Shown here piece by piece: positions 1 to 8,178 of a stretch of DNA of 64,000 nucleotides. The stretch's first letter is position 1, and each line of letters opens with the position of its first letter. The DNA is from Leifsonia sp. 466MF (GTDB lineage Bacteria; Actinomycetota; Actinomycetes; Actinomycetales; Microbacteriaceae), in contig NZ_LT629696.1 of the NCBI RefSeq assembly GCF_900100265.1, positions 2,728,001 through 2,792,000 on the forward strand, in the 5' to 3' direction. The notes beneath the pieces were generated by a model that made no database searches, was not told where the DNA came from, and worked only from the letters and a program-made list of their open reading frames with translations. A program made the position numbers and the translations under genes.

Positions 1-109
1 CGACGACGACCAGTCGCCACCGCGGGTCGGTCTGCGCCAGGACGCTCTCCACGGCGGCGCGGAACAGGCCCGGGTCACCGTAGAACGGCATCATGATGTC
101 GATCGTCAC
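1..109 (-). CDS. GT2 family glycosyltransferase, N-terminal fragment (runs off left edge)
   Basis: The reverse strand from a GTG at 109 reads into a typical GT2 N-terminus: a short beta strand (TIDIMMPFYGDP) followed by the helix FRAAVESVLAQ and a second strand (WRLVVV), the start of the GT-A nucleotide-sugar fold. Only about 36 residues are inside the window, so donor and acceptor are unknown. A GAAAG run lies about 10 nt upstream of the GTG. It is divergent from the flippase-like gene to its right and belongs by position to the polysaccharide locus. Confidence 0.6.
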   Translation of the reverse strand, partial: MTIDIMMPFYGDPGLFRAAVESVLAQTDPRWRLVVV

Positions 110-138
110 TGCGTAATGGCTTTCGTCGTAGGGTAAGC

Positions 139-1524
139 GTGCCGCGCGCCGCGGTCGACCTCCATCCTTTCATGTGCTCAGGGGAGCCACCCATCACCGC
201 TTTCGAACCGCTGAACGAACCCATTCCCGATCCCGAGGAGCCGGGGGCCCCTCGATCCGCCCGGTCGTCGGTCGTCCTGATCCTCGCCGCGACCGCGATC
301 TCGGGGGTTGCGGGGTACGTGGTGACCTGGCGCGTCTACACGGAGGCGGGCGCCGCGGGCTACGGCGTCTTCTCGGTGTTCTGGTCCGCGCTCTTCCTCG
401 TGGTGGGCGTGCTGTTCGGGCTCCAGCAGGAGGCGACGCGGGCGACGGCACATACGGAGAGGGAGCGCGCCGCGAACACAGAGCGGCATGCCACGGTATC
501 CGCCGCTCGCACGCGCTCGACGTCCCTCTGGATCTTCGCCGCGGCCGCGGCGCTGCTGGTGGGTCTGCTGGTGCTCGCGACGAGCCCGCTCTGGGCGGTC
601 CCGAGCCTGGGCGCCCAGAACGCCGGGCTGGCCTGGTTCGTGGCGGCGGGGGCTGCGCTGAACTGCGTCGTCGCGGCGGCATCCGGCGTCATGGCGGGGA
701 GCGGGATGTGGCGCCAGCTGGCCGCCACCGTCGCGCTGGACGGCATCCTCCGGGTGGTCGGCGTGACCGCCGTCCTGAGCGTGACAGACGACATCGTGCC
801 GCTCGCGATCGCGGTGATCGCGCCCTTCCCGCTGTCTCTCGCGATCGTCTTCCTCAGCGCACCGCGTGCCCTCGTGGCGAACGCACGCGTGCCGATCGCC
901 GCTCGCGAGCTGGTCGTCAACACGGGCCGGACGATGCTCGCCGCGTCGGCCACGGCCGTCCTGATCAACGGCTTCCCGCTCGTCCTCTCGTTCTTCGCCG
1001 GGCCGGACAACCATGCGCAGCTCGGGTCGCTCGTGCTCGCCGTCACGCTCACGCGGGCGCCGATCCTGGTGCCGCTCACCGCGCTGTCGAGCTTCCTGGT
1101 GAGCCGCTTCTCGCACCATCCGGAGCGCACGGGCCGGACGGTCGCGTACCTCCTGCTGCTGATCGCCGCCGTCATCGCCGTGCTCTGCGCGGCGGCCTGG
1201 CTGTGGGGTGAGCCGGTGATGCGGTTCGTGTTCGGCCCGCAGTTCGACCTCGACGCCGGCGTGCTCGCCGCTCTGATCGCCTCGTCAGGCCTCATCGGAG
1301 GTCTTTTCGTGAGCGGCTCGGCGGTTCTCGCACGCAACCTGCACGGGCTCTACGCCGCGGGCTGGGTGGCGGCGTCGCTCGTCACGCTGGCGCTGCTGTT
1401 CCTACCGCTCCCGCTCCCCCAGCGCGCCGCGCTCGCCCTGGCCGCCGGCCCGGCGGTCGGACTCGCCACGCACCTCGTGGCGCTGCGGATGCTGGGCGGA
1501 TCGCGGTCGACCGCGCTGGCCTGA
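139..1524 (+). CDS. Polysaccharide flippase-like membrane protein (Wzx/MurJ/MATE superfamily)
   Basis: A 461-residue protein built almost entirely of hydrophobic helices (about 12) after a roughly 35-residue proline-rich cytoplasmic N-terminus. Length, helix number and two-half organisation resemble lipid-linked oligosaccharide flippases of the MOP superfamily. The neighbouring glycosyltransferases support a role in moving lipid-linked sugar units across the membrane, although the locus also has a Wzm/Wzt exporter, so it may serve a different polymer or modification. The start is uncertain: GTG at 139 (a TAGGGT box ends 4 nt before it) or ATG at 172, which lacks a visible ribosome site. Confidence 0.65.
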   Translation: MPRAAVDLHPFMCSGEPPITAFEPLNEPIPDPEEPGAPRSARSSVVLILAATAISGVAGYVVTWRVYTEAGAAGYGVFSVFWSALFLVVGVLFGLQQEATRATAHTERERAANTERHATVSAARTRSTSLWIFAAAAALLVGLLVLATSPLWAVPSLGAQNAGLAWFVAAGAALNCVVAAASGVMAGSGMWRQLAATVALDGILRVVGVTAVLSVTDDIVPLAIAVIAPFPLSLAIVFLSAPRALVANARVPIAARELVVNTGRTMLAASATAVLINGFPLVLSFFAGPDNHAQLGSLVLAVTLTRAPILVPLTALSSFLVSRFSHHPERTGRTVAYLLLLIAAVIAVLCAAAWLWGEPVMRFVFGPQFDLDAGVLAALIASSGLIGGLFVSGSAVLARNLHGLYAAGWVAASLVTLALLFLPLPLPQRAALALAAGPAVGLATHLVALRMLGGSRSTALA

Positions 1525-1533
1525 TGGCCTCGG

Positions 1534-1547
1534 CCGACGGGCGTCGG
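1534..1547. terminator. Small stem-loop after the flippase gene
   Basis: CCGAC and GTCGG (1534-1538 and 1543-1547) form a 5-bp GC stem with a 4-nt loop just after the stop codon at 1524. There is no T-run, so termination is only a possibility. Confidence 0.25.
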
Positions 1548-1656
1548 TGTCGGTCTGTAGCGGGATCGCTAGACGTGCATCCGGGCCGATCATGACGCGA
1601 TCGCGGGTGTGAATCCCCTATGGTGTTGATGTGCAACCTGGGCGTACGGCGGTGAC

Positions 1657-3252
1657 ATGACGGTCCTCCAGCGACGAGCCGGCGGCACGGATGAGACGGA
1701 TCTCGTGACCGATCGACAGGAACCCGCCGCCCGGACGCGCCTCCCGGTACGCGCCTTCCTTGTGTCGTGGGCCCTCCTGAGCCTTCTCTGCATCTGCTGG
1801 AGCTTCGCCACCCCGATCTCCGGTTCGCCCGACGAGCCCGCCCACATCGTGCGAGCGGCCAGCGTCGTGCGCGGCGAATGGGTCGGCACCCCGAGCCCAG
1901 TGGGGAACGTCGTGACCGTTCCCGCCTACATCGCCCGGTCGCAGGCCGTCACGTGCTTCGCCTTCCACCCCGCCGTCGACGCCGACTGCGGCATCCAGGA
2001 ACCCGCCGACCCGGACGCCGACACGCGGTCGACCACCAGCGCCGGCCTCTACAACCCGCTCTACTACCTCGCCGTCGGATGGCCGACGCTCGTCGTCCAC
2101 GACACGGGCGGCATCTACGCCATGCGTGCGGTCAGCGCCCTCCTGACGGCGCTGTTCCTGGCCCTCGCCTTCGCGGTCACCACGACGCTGCCGCACCGGC
2201 GCCTCGCGATGCTCTCGTACGCCCTGGCGATCACGCCGATGATGCTGTTCCTCGGCGGCACGGTCAACCCCAACAGCCTGGAGGCGGCCGCGACTCTCGC
2301 GGTCTTCGTGGCGATGCTCGCGATCGCGTTCGATCGGACCGCCGCCGGATTGCGCTCCAACCTGTGGGTCGTCGGCGCCGGAATCGCCGTGGCGGTGAAC
2401 GCTCGCGGACTCTCTCCCCTGTGGCTGGTGGTCGCCCTCGGCGTCCCCCTCGTGCTGATCCCCGGGCCACGCCTGCTCGCACTCCTGCGCCGCCCGGCCA
2501 CGATCGTCACCATGGCGGTCTCCGCGCTCTTCGTCATCGGGGCGCTCGCCTGGACCCTCGGCTCCAACTCGCTGGCCAACGCCATCGTGAAGCCGGATGA
2601 GGCCCTCCAGTTCCCGGGCGTCGGCGCGTCGCCGCTGACCGGCTTCCTTCGCGTCCTCACCGGCACAGTGGGCTACGGTCAGGGCCTCGTCGGCCTCTTC
2701 GGCTGGCTGGACACTCCGGCGCCGGACGTCGTCGTGTATCTCTACGGCGCGGGGATCGCCGCTTTGGTCGTCGCGGCGCTTCTCGTCCTCCGCGGGCGGC
2801 GGCTTCTGGCCTTCGCCATCCTCCTCGCGGCCTTCCTGCTGCTGCCGGCAATCGTGCAGGCTGCCTACATCCACGGCGGGGGCCTCATCTGGCAGGGCCG
2901 TTACAACCTGCCGCTGTTCCTCTGCCTCATCGTGGGCGCCGCCGCGTTCCTCGGCCCGCGTGTCGAGCTGGTCGCCCCGACGACCATGCGGCGCCTCATC
3001 CTGCTCGTGTCCGTCCTCGCCGTCGGCGCGCAGTGGTGGGCGTTCGAGGCCACATTGCGCCGCTACGCGGTCGGCGGCAACGGCACCCTCCGGCTGTTCC
3101 TTCTCGGAGATGCGCCGTGGTCACCGCCCGGCGGGAACCTGCTGTGGCTGATCCTGAGCGCGGTGCTGATCGCCGCCTCCGGCGTGCTCCTCGCCGTGGC
3201 GACGTGGCCTCGCCGGGAGGCGGAGGTCGCCGTCGCGCCAGCCGTCCGGTGA
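1657..3252 (+). CDS. DUF2142-type polytopic membrane protein
   Basis: A 531-residue protein with about 11 transmembrane helices. After the first helix comes an extracytoplasmic segment starting SPDEPAH (residues 57-63), the hallmark of DUF2142 proteins, which sit in surface-polysaccharide loci and resemble GT-C type glycosyltransferases that use polyprenyl-phosphate sugars. The Asp-Glu pair in the first loop is in the position of GT-C catalytic acids. The sugar is unknown. A GGCGGTGAC ribosome site precedes the ATG. Its last 132 nt overlap the convergent gene on the other strand; its own last helix lies within that overlap, so this C-terminus looks genuine. Confidence 0.7.
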   Translation: MTVLQRRAGGTDETDLVTDRQEPAARTRLPVRAFLVSWALLSLLCICWSFATPISGSPDEPAHIVRAASVVRGEWVGTPSPVGNVVTVPAYIARSQAVTCFAFHPAVDADCGIQEPADPDADTRSTTSAGLYNPLYYLAVGWPTLVVHDTGGIYAMRAVSALLTALFLALAFAVTTTLPHRRLAMLSYALAITPMMLFLGGTVNPNSLEAAATLAVFVAMLAIAFDRTAAGLRSNLWVVGAGIAVAVNARGLSPLWLVVALGVPLVLIPGPRLLALLRRPATIVTMAVSALFVIGALAWTLGSNSLANAIVKPDEALQFPGVGASPLTGFLRVLTGTVGYGQGLVGLFGWLDTPAPDVVVYLYGAGIAALVVAALLVLRGRRLLAFAILLAAFLLLPAIVQAAYIHGGGLIWQGRYNLPLFLCLIVGAAAFLGPRVELVAPTTMRRLILLVSVLAVGAQWWAFEATLRRYAVGGNGTLRLFLLGDAPWSPPGGNLLWLILSAVLIAASGVLLAVATWPRREAEVAVAPAVR

Positions 3253-4542
3253 ACGCCGGCCGAGGGCGGCGGACAGGTAGACGGCGATCAGCGCGATGAA
3301 CAGCGCCAGCAGCGAAAGCCCGTACCGCTCGCTGAGCGGGGTGTAGTAGCCGACCGTCACGCGGGTGAAGAACGCCAGCCCGGGGCCGAGGAGCAGGGTC
3401 ACAGCGAGGAGGCTCGAAGCGAGCACGAGGTTGCGTCCGCCCCAGAACCGATAGCCGACGATCAGTCCGACCAGCGATCCGATGGTGAGCACGACGAGTG
3501 CGCTGGAGACGGCGAGCCCGAACGCCCCGGAGAAGCTGACCGGACCGCCGACCGTCGTGAGGAACCGGAACGCCTCCGTGACGAGGGCGCGCGGCGACAG
3601 CTCCTGTCGCACGGTGTCGACGCCGGGAGAGGTCGACGGCAGGGTGAGAGCCGCTCGCAGCGCCAGCCAGCCGACCTGCGCGCACAGCGCGAGAATGACC
3701 GCCGCGATCGCCGAGAGCGAGCGCCCGTCGGTGAGGATCCGGGCCAGACGGTTGTTCCGCAGCGGGCGGTCTGCGGTCGAGCGCTCGACGATCACTCCCA
3801 CCAGCAGTGCAAGTCCGACGGCGCCCACCGCCGCCAGGTTCTGGACCTTGAGCAGCACGGCGACGATGGCGGCGACCGGGAACAGCAGGATCGCGGGCCG
3901 CCGGCGTCGCCACGCCCACACTCCGAGACAGCCGAGCCAGGCGCCGACGGCCAGCGAGGGCGCGTCCGTGCTGATGTACGTGGTCGACCAGTACGCCGCG
4001 GGGGTCGCGATCACCACGAGCCCGGCGACCAGGCCGTAGAGCGGGTCGACGCGGAGCAGCCGGATGAGGAGCCAGACCCCCACGGTCCCGAGCGCGAGCC
4101 AGAAAGCCCCCACCAGTCGCCCGGCGTGGACGAGATCCATCCCGGTCCACACGAACGGCTGGGCCAGCGCCCACGTGACGGCGAAATAGACGGGTGTGTA
4201 GATGTCGGCGCCGGTGTGACCCGCGTACGGGTAGAGGGAGTCCTTGTCGAAGTCGGTGCCGCGGCACGACTGGACGACGATCGTGTACTCCTGAACGCCC
4301 AGGCAGGCCAGCGCCTGCCGTGCGACGTCGCCGGTCTCCTCACCGTTCCGGACGACACCCTCGGTCGGCACCTTGGCCAGGTAGTCGACGTAGACGTACT
4401 CGTCGTAGGGCGACAGGGCCCGCGCGTGAGAGTTCTGCCAGGCGACGAAGCCCGCGCTCGCCACGATCAGGATCAGGATCGGAGCGATCACTCCCCTGAG
4501 CACACTCAACGCTCGCGACACGACACTCCGTGAGCCAGGCAC
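3121..4542 (-). CDS. Polytopic membrane protein, probable GT-C-like glycosyltransferase
   Basis: A 473-residue protein with an N-terminal signal-anchor helix, a loop containing SPYDEYVYVDYLAKVP (an acidic motif placed like SPDEP in the neighbouring DUF2142 protein), and about ten further helices. It has no cytoplasmic nucleotide-sugar domain, so a polyprenyl-phosphate donor is the likeliest if it is an enzyme. The final about 43 residues are hydrophilic, rich in Arg, Gln and His, and read antisense to the end of the DUF2142 gene; they follow the last helix and look like a tail created by absence of an earlier stop. Function is inferred from topology and neighbours only. Confidence 0.55.
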   Translation of the reverse strand: MPGSRSVVSRALSVLRGVIAPILILIVASAGFVAWQNSHARALSPYDEYVYVDYLAKVPTEGVVRNGEETGDVARQALACLGVQEYTIVVQSCRGTDFDKDSLYPYAGHTGADIYTPVYFAVTWALAQPFVWTGMDLVHAGRLVGAFWLALGTVGVWLLIRLLRVDPLYGLVAGLVVIATPAAYWSTTYISTDAPSLAVGAWLGCLGVWAWRRRRPAILLFPVAAIVAVLLKVQNLAAVGAVGLALLVGVIVERSTADRPLRNNRLARILTDGRSLSAIAAVILALCAQVGWLALRAALTLPSTSPGVDTVRQELSPRALVTEAFRFLTTVGGPVSFSGAFGLAVSSALVVLTIGSLVGLIVGYRFWGGRNLVLASSLLAVTLLLGPGLAFFTRVTVGYYTPLSERYGLSLLALFIALIAVYLSAALGRRSPDGWRDGDLRLPARPRRHGEEHAGGGDQHRAQDQPQQVPAGR

Positions 4543-4657
4543 AGGCTCCGCCCTTCCCCTCCAGCTGGGCGCGGTGCGTTTCGACCTCCCGCGCCGGCGG
4601 CGATCGACCGCCCGGACATCGTATCAGCGCAGATCTCGCCGACTCCGCGCGACGGGC

Positions 4658-5632
4658 TCAGGCGGGCTGCAGCAGGTCGCGGACGATGTCCGCGTTGCCA
4701 CGGCTCGCGAACCGCGCGTAGCCGCCGCGTGCGGCCAGTCGCAGCACGGTCGGAGCACGCAGGACGCGCGCAGCGGGCATGGCCGCACGTGCGGTCTCGA
4801 ACTCCCGCTTCCGTCTGGCGAGCTCCAACGCATCCTGCGGGATGCGCTCCCCCAGCGCTTCGAGCCGGGTCACGAGGACCTGGGCGCGCCGCGCGAGGCC
4901 GCGGTTGCGGTCGCCGCGAGCCTGCAGGACGCGCGCCGCCTTGCCGCGCAGTGTCGGGTCGGCGACACCGATCTGGTTCGAACCGTGGCGCCGGTAGTCG
5001 GTCAGCGGCTCCTCGATCAGGTCGGCGCCCGAGAGTGCCGCCGCGATGATCGCCAGCCACTCGTCGTGCACCCACTCCTCGGGGAACGGGAGCGCCGCCT
5101 CCAGCAGCTCCCTCCGGAAGACCACCGTCGCGCCCGTGGCCAGGTTGCGGCGCAGGTAGATCCGGAACGCATCCCCGGCATGGATGCCGTCGCGGTCGGC
5201 CCGCGACACCTCGAGCGACTCGAAGAGCGTCGTCCCCGCCGGCCGGCCCACGCCGTCGATCAGCCGCGCGTCGGTGTGGAGGAACAGGAGCGACGGGTCG
5301 TCGGCGAAGCGCGCGGCCATCCGCTCGAGCTTGTCGGGCATCCACACGTCGTCCTGGTCGCTCAGCGCGATCAGGTCTCCGTGCGTGGCCGTGACCGCCT
5401 GCTCGAAGTTGCGGACCACGCCCAGGGCGACCTCATTGCGCAGGATTCGGGCGTCCGGGAAGCCGGCGAGCGCCGTCTCCGCGACGGCGATCGTCGTGTC
5501 GGCCGAACCGTCGTCCGAGACGACGATCTCGGCCGCGGGTCGCGTCTGCGCCCGGATCGACCGAAGCTGGGTGTCGAGGAAGGCCGCGCCGTTGTACGTG
5601 CACAGCGCGACCGAGACCGACGGCCCGGTCAC
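4658..5632 (-). CDS. GT2 family glycosyltransferase (rhamnosyltransferase-like)
   Basis: A 324-residue cytoplasmic GT-A enzyme. The N-terminal strand VALCTYNG, the acidic SDDGSADT motif (residues 39-46) and the SDQDDVW motif (91-97), which supplies the metal-binding acids, are those of GT2 enzymes that add rhamnose or related sugars to surface glycans. The C-terminal third is helical and basic. Its ATG overlaps the stop of the upstream 825-residue enzyme by four bases (ATGA, 5629-5632), so the two are translationally coupled and probably act on one glycan. Linkage and acceptor cannot be read from the sequence. Confidence 0.85.
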   Translation of the reverse strand: MTGPSVSVALCTYNGAAFLDTQLRSIRAQTRPAAEIVVSDDGSADTTIAVAETALAGFPDARILRNEVALGVVRNFEQAVTATHGDLIALSDQDDVWMPDKLERMAARFADDPSLLFLHTDARLIDGVGRPAGTTLFESLEVSRADRDGIHAGDAFRIYLRRNLATGATVVFRRELLEAALPFPEEWVHDEWLAIIAAALSGADLIEEPLTDYRRHGSNQIGVADPTLRGKAARVLQARGDRNRGLARRAQVLVTRLEALGERIPQDALELARRKREFETARAAMPAARVLRAPTVLRLAARGGYARFASRGNADIVRDLLQPA

Positions 5633-8106
5633 AGCGACCGCTTGACCCGGCTGGTGATCTTCTTCGCGACGACCTTCGGACCGCCGTTGCTCAGGTAGTG
5701 GAAGAAGAGCCCGACGTCGTGGCGGATGCCGTGCTTCTTGCGGCGCGCAGGGCGCCCGGCGACCGGACGCGCCGACCGCACTGCACCGCTCTCGACGAGG
5801 TCCGGCGCGTGCCGGGCGTCGGAGACGAACGCGGTGAGCGGACGCAGCACGTTCTCCCAGAAGTACCGCTCGCGCACGCGACGGATGTTGCGCTTCGCGG
5901 CCTTCACGAACGCCTCGTCGTAGAGGATCTTCTCCAGCGCATCGCGCAGGGCGGCGACATCACCGGACGGGACGACGATGCCGAGCTTCTCCTCGCGTAC
6001 GAGGTCGGCGAAGTGGTCGCCCTCGGTGACCACCATGGGCAGCTCGGCCCAGAGATAGTCGAGGATGCGCGTCCGGAACGAGAAGGTCGTCTCGATGTGG
6101 GCGAAGTGCGTGCTGACGCCCGCATCCGCCTCCGTGAGGTAGTTCTGCCGGTCGGCGTAGTCGACCCACGAGTCGTTGAAGAACACCGCGCTGTCGAGCA
6201 CGCCGAGCTCGCGGGCGAGCGCCCGCGACTCCGCGACGATGCCCATCTCGGGGACACCGGGATGCGGGTGCTTGGTGCCCTGGAAGAACAGCCGGACGTC
6301 GGGGTGCGTCTCGTTCAGTGCGGCGACAGCCCGGATCAGGGACGTCGGATCGAACCAGTTGTAGAGCCCGCCGCTCCAGAGCAGCACCTTGTCGTCGACG
6401 CCGATGCCCGGGCGGACGCCCTTGAGCACTTCGCGCTCGTGCCGCGGCGGCGTGCTGGAGAGTCCGAACGGGACGACGTCGATGAGCCGCTCGAGGTCGG
6501 GGTCGGTCTCGTAGACGGACGGGTTGATGCGGCCGAGGGCCGCCAGCTGGCCGAGGTAGAAGTGGCGCTGGCGCTCCGACGCGCACAGGAAGAAGTCGCC
6601 GCGCTCGAGCTGCTCGTTGAGGACGTCCGTCGCGTCGCCGACCTGCTTCTTCCACTGCGCCGCGCCGAGCTCGCGGCCCTGCTCCAGCTGCTCCAGGTGC
6701 ATGGGGTCGTAGATGTCGGCGACGATGATCTTGTCGGTGGTGCGGATGCTGTCGAACAGCGCCATCGCCAGGCCCTGGAAGACGATGACGTCGGCCTCGC
6801 GCTCGAACGGCTTCATCGCGCGGTCGTCTCCGGGGCGGACATGCGCGACGCGGAACGGCGCGGAGACCGGCTCGACGCCGGCGAGCGAGACCAGGGTGAC
6901 CTCGTTGTCGGCGGAGAGCGCCTCGGCCATGTGCCAGGCCCGGATGGCGGGACCGGCCATCTTCTCCCCGATGGGGTCGCCCGTGATGATCAGCACGCGG
7001 GTCACCTGCGGCGGCTCGGTGACGGCGAACGCGGTCGCGAGCTTGTCGTAGCCCTCGAGGTAATGGTCGTTCTGGAACGACGGTGCGTCCGTCTCGCCGA
7101 ACAGCGACCACAGTCGCGCGTCCGAGACGACCCGCGACGCCTGGATCTCGCGCCGCGACTCGGCCAGCGACGGAAGGGTCTCGACGAACTGGTCGATCGC
7201 GAAGACGCCGGCCAGGGTCTCGCGCGACACCTCCTGCGTCGGCGCGTCGTCGATCCCCCGACGGAGGTCGAAGGAGGCGGAGTCGAGGTCGCCCTTGGCG
7301 ACCGCGCGTCGGACCGCCAGCGCGAGCGTTGCGGGGAGCGCGTCGGCGAGCGCCTCATCCCCGAGGTTCTTGTACTGCGTGTACAGCGCGTTGCGCTCCA
7401 GCAGGTAGGTCTCTTTGAACGCCCCGAACTTGCTCATCGAGGCGTGGTGCTTGTGGTACGCGAGCGAACCCGGCTCGTAGACGTAGCGCCAGCCGCGCAG
7501 GTTGAGCCGCCAGCCCAGGTCGACGTCCTCGAAGAACATGAAGTAGCGCTCGTCGAATCCGCCCAGCGCGTCGTAGACGTCGCGGCGGACGAACATCGCC
7601 GACCCGGTACCGAACAGCACGTCGGCGGGCTCGTCCGCGCTGGAGGGCACCGGTTGGGCGGTGAGCGGCTTGTAGCCCTGACCGAACCAGGTCAGCGCCG
7701 AGCCGATGTAGTCCACCAGCTCGCCGTCCCAGTCGAGCACCTTGCTCGCGACGGCGCCGATCGCGCTGCTCTCGCCGAAGCGCTCGACGGCGGCCGCGAT
7801 CCATCGCGCATCCGGGCGGGCGTCGTTGTTGAGGAACGCGACGATGTCGCCGGAGGACGACCGCACGCCGAGGTTGCACCCACCGGCGAAGCCGAGGTTC
7901 TTCTTCGAGACGACCAGCGTGATCCCCTCGATCGCGCGCAGCCGCTCGGCGCTGTCGTCCCCCGAACCGTTCTCGACGACGACGATCTCGAGGCGCTCGG
8001 CGGGCCAGTCCTGCTCACGCAGATGACGGATCGCCTGGAGGGTGTCGTCGGTCCCGCGGAAGTTCACGAGAACGACGGAGACGACGCCGGGACGGAGGTT
8101 CGGCAT
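5629..8106 (-). CDS. Bifunctional GT2-GT4 glycosyltransferase
   Basis: An 825-residue fusion. Residues about 8-300 are a GT2 domain: VVLVNFRG strand, VVVENGSGDDS nucleotide-binding motif, LNNDARPD, and the FEDVDLGWRL motif with the probable catalytic acids. From about residue 366 a second, GT4 (GT-B fold) domain begins with VLIITGDPIGEKMAGPAIRA and continues to a C-terminal donor-binding half containing SFRTRILDYLWAELP. The GT4 half is closely similar to the separate GT4 protein encoded at 17795-19168. One polypeptide therefore probably adds two successive sugars. It is first in a two-gene minus-strand operon with the downstream GT2 gene. Confidence 0.85.
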   Translation of the reverse strand: MPNLRPGVVSVVLVNFRGTDDTLQAIRHLREQDWPAERLEIVVVENGSGDDSAERLRAIEGITLVVSKKNLGFAGGCNLGVRSSSGDIVAFLNNDARPDARWIAAAVERFGESSAIGAVASKVLDWDGELVDYIGSALTWFGQGYKPLTAQPVPSSADEPADVLFGTGSAMFVRRDVYDALGGFDERYFMFFEDVDLGWRLNLRGWRYVYEPGSLAYHKHHASMSKFGAFKETYLLERNALYTQYKNLGDEALADALPATLALAVRRAVAKGDLDSASFDLRRGIDDAPTQEVSRETLAGVFAIDQFVETLPSLAESRREIQASRVVSDARLWSLFGETDAPSFQNDHYLEGYDKLATAFAVTEPPQVTRVLIITGDPIGEKMAGPAIRAWHMAEALSADNEVTLVSLAGVEPVSAPFRVAHVRPGDDRAMKPFEREADVIVFQGLAMALFDSIRTTDKIIVADIYDPMHLEQLEQGRELGAAQWKKQVGDATDVLNEQLERGDFFLCASERQRHFYLGQLAALGRINPSVYETDPDLERLIDVVPFGLSSTPPRHEREVLKGVRPGIGVDDKVLLWSGGLYNWFDPTSLIRAVAALNETHPDVRLFFQGTKHPHPGVPEMGIVAESRALARELGVLDSAVFFNDSWVDYADRQNYLTEADAGVSTHFAHIETTFSFRTRILDYLWAELPMVVTEGDHFADLVREEKLGIVVPSGDVAALRDALEKILYDEAFVKAAKRNIRRVRERYFWENVLRPLTAFVSDARHAPDLVESGAVRSARPVAGRPARRKKHGIRHDVGLFFHYLSNGGPKVVAKKITSRVKRSL

Positions 8107-8178
8107 AGAGGCCTTCCTGTTCGCTTGCGGAAACCGATCTTAGCAATCGGCCCCTCGGCGACGGCTGCGCCGCGACTG

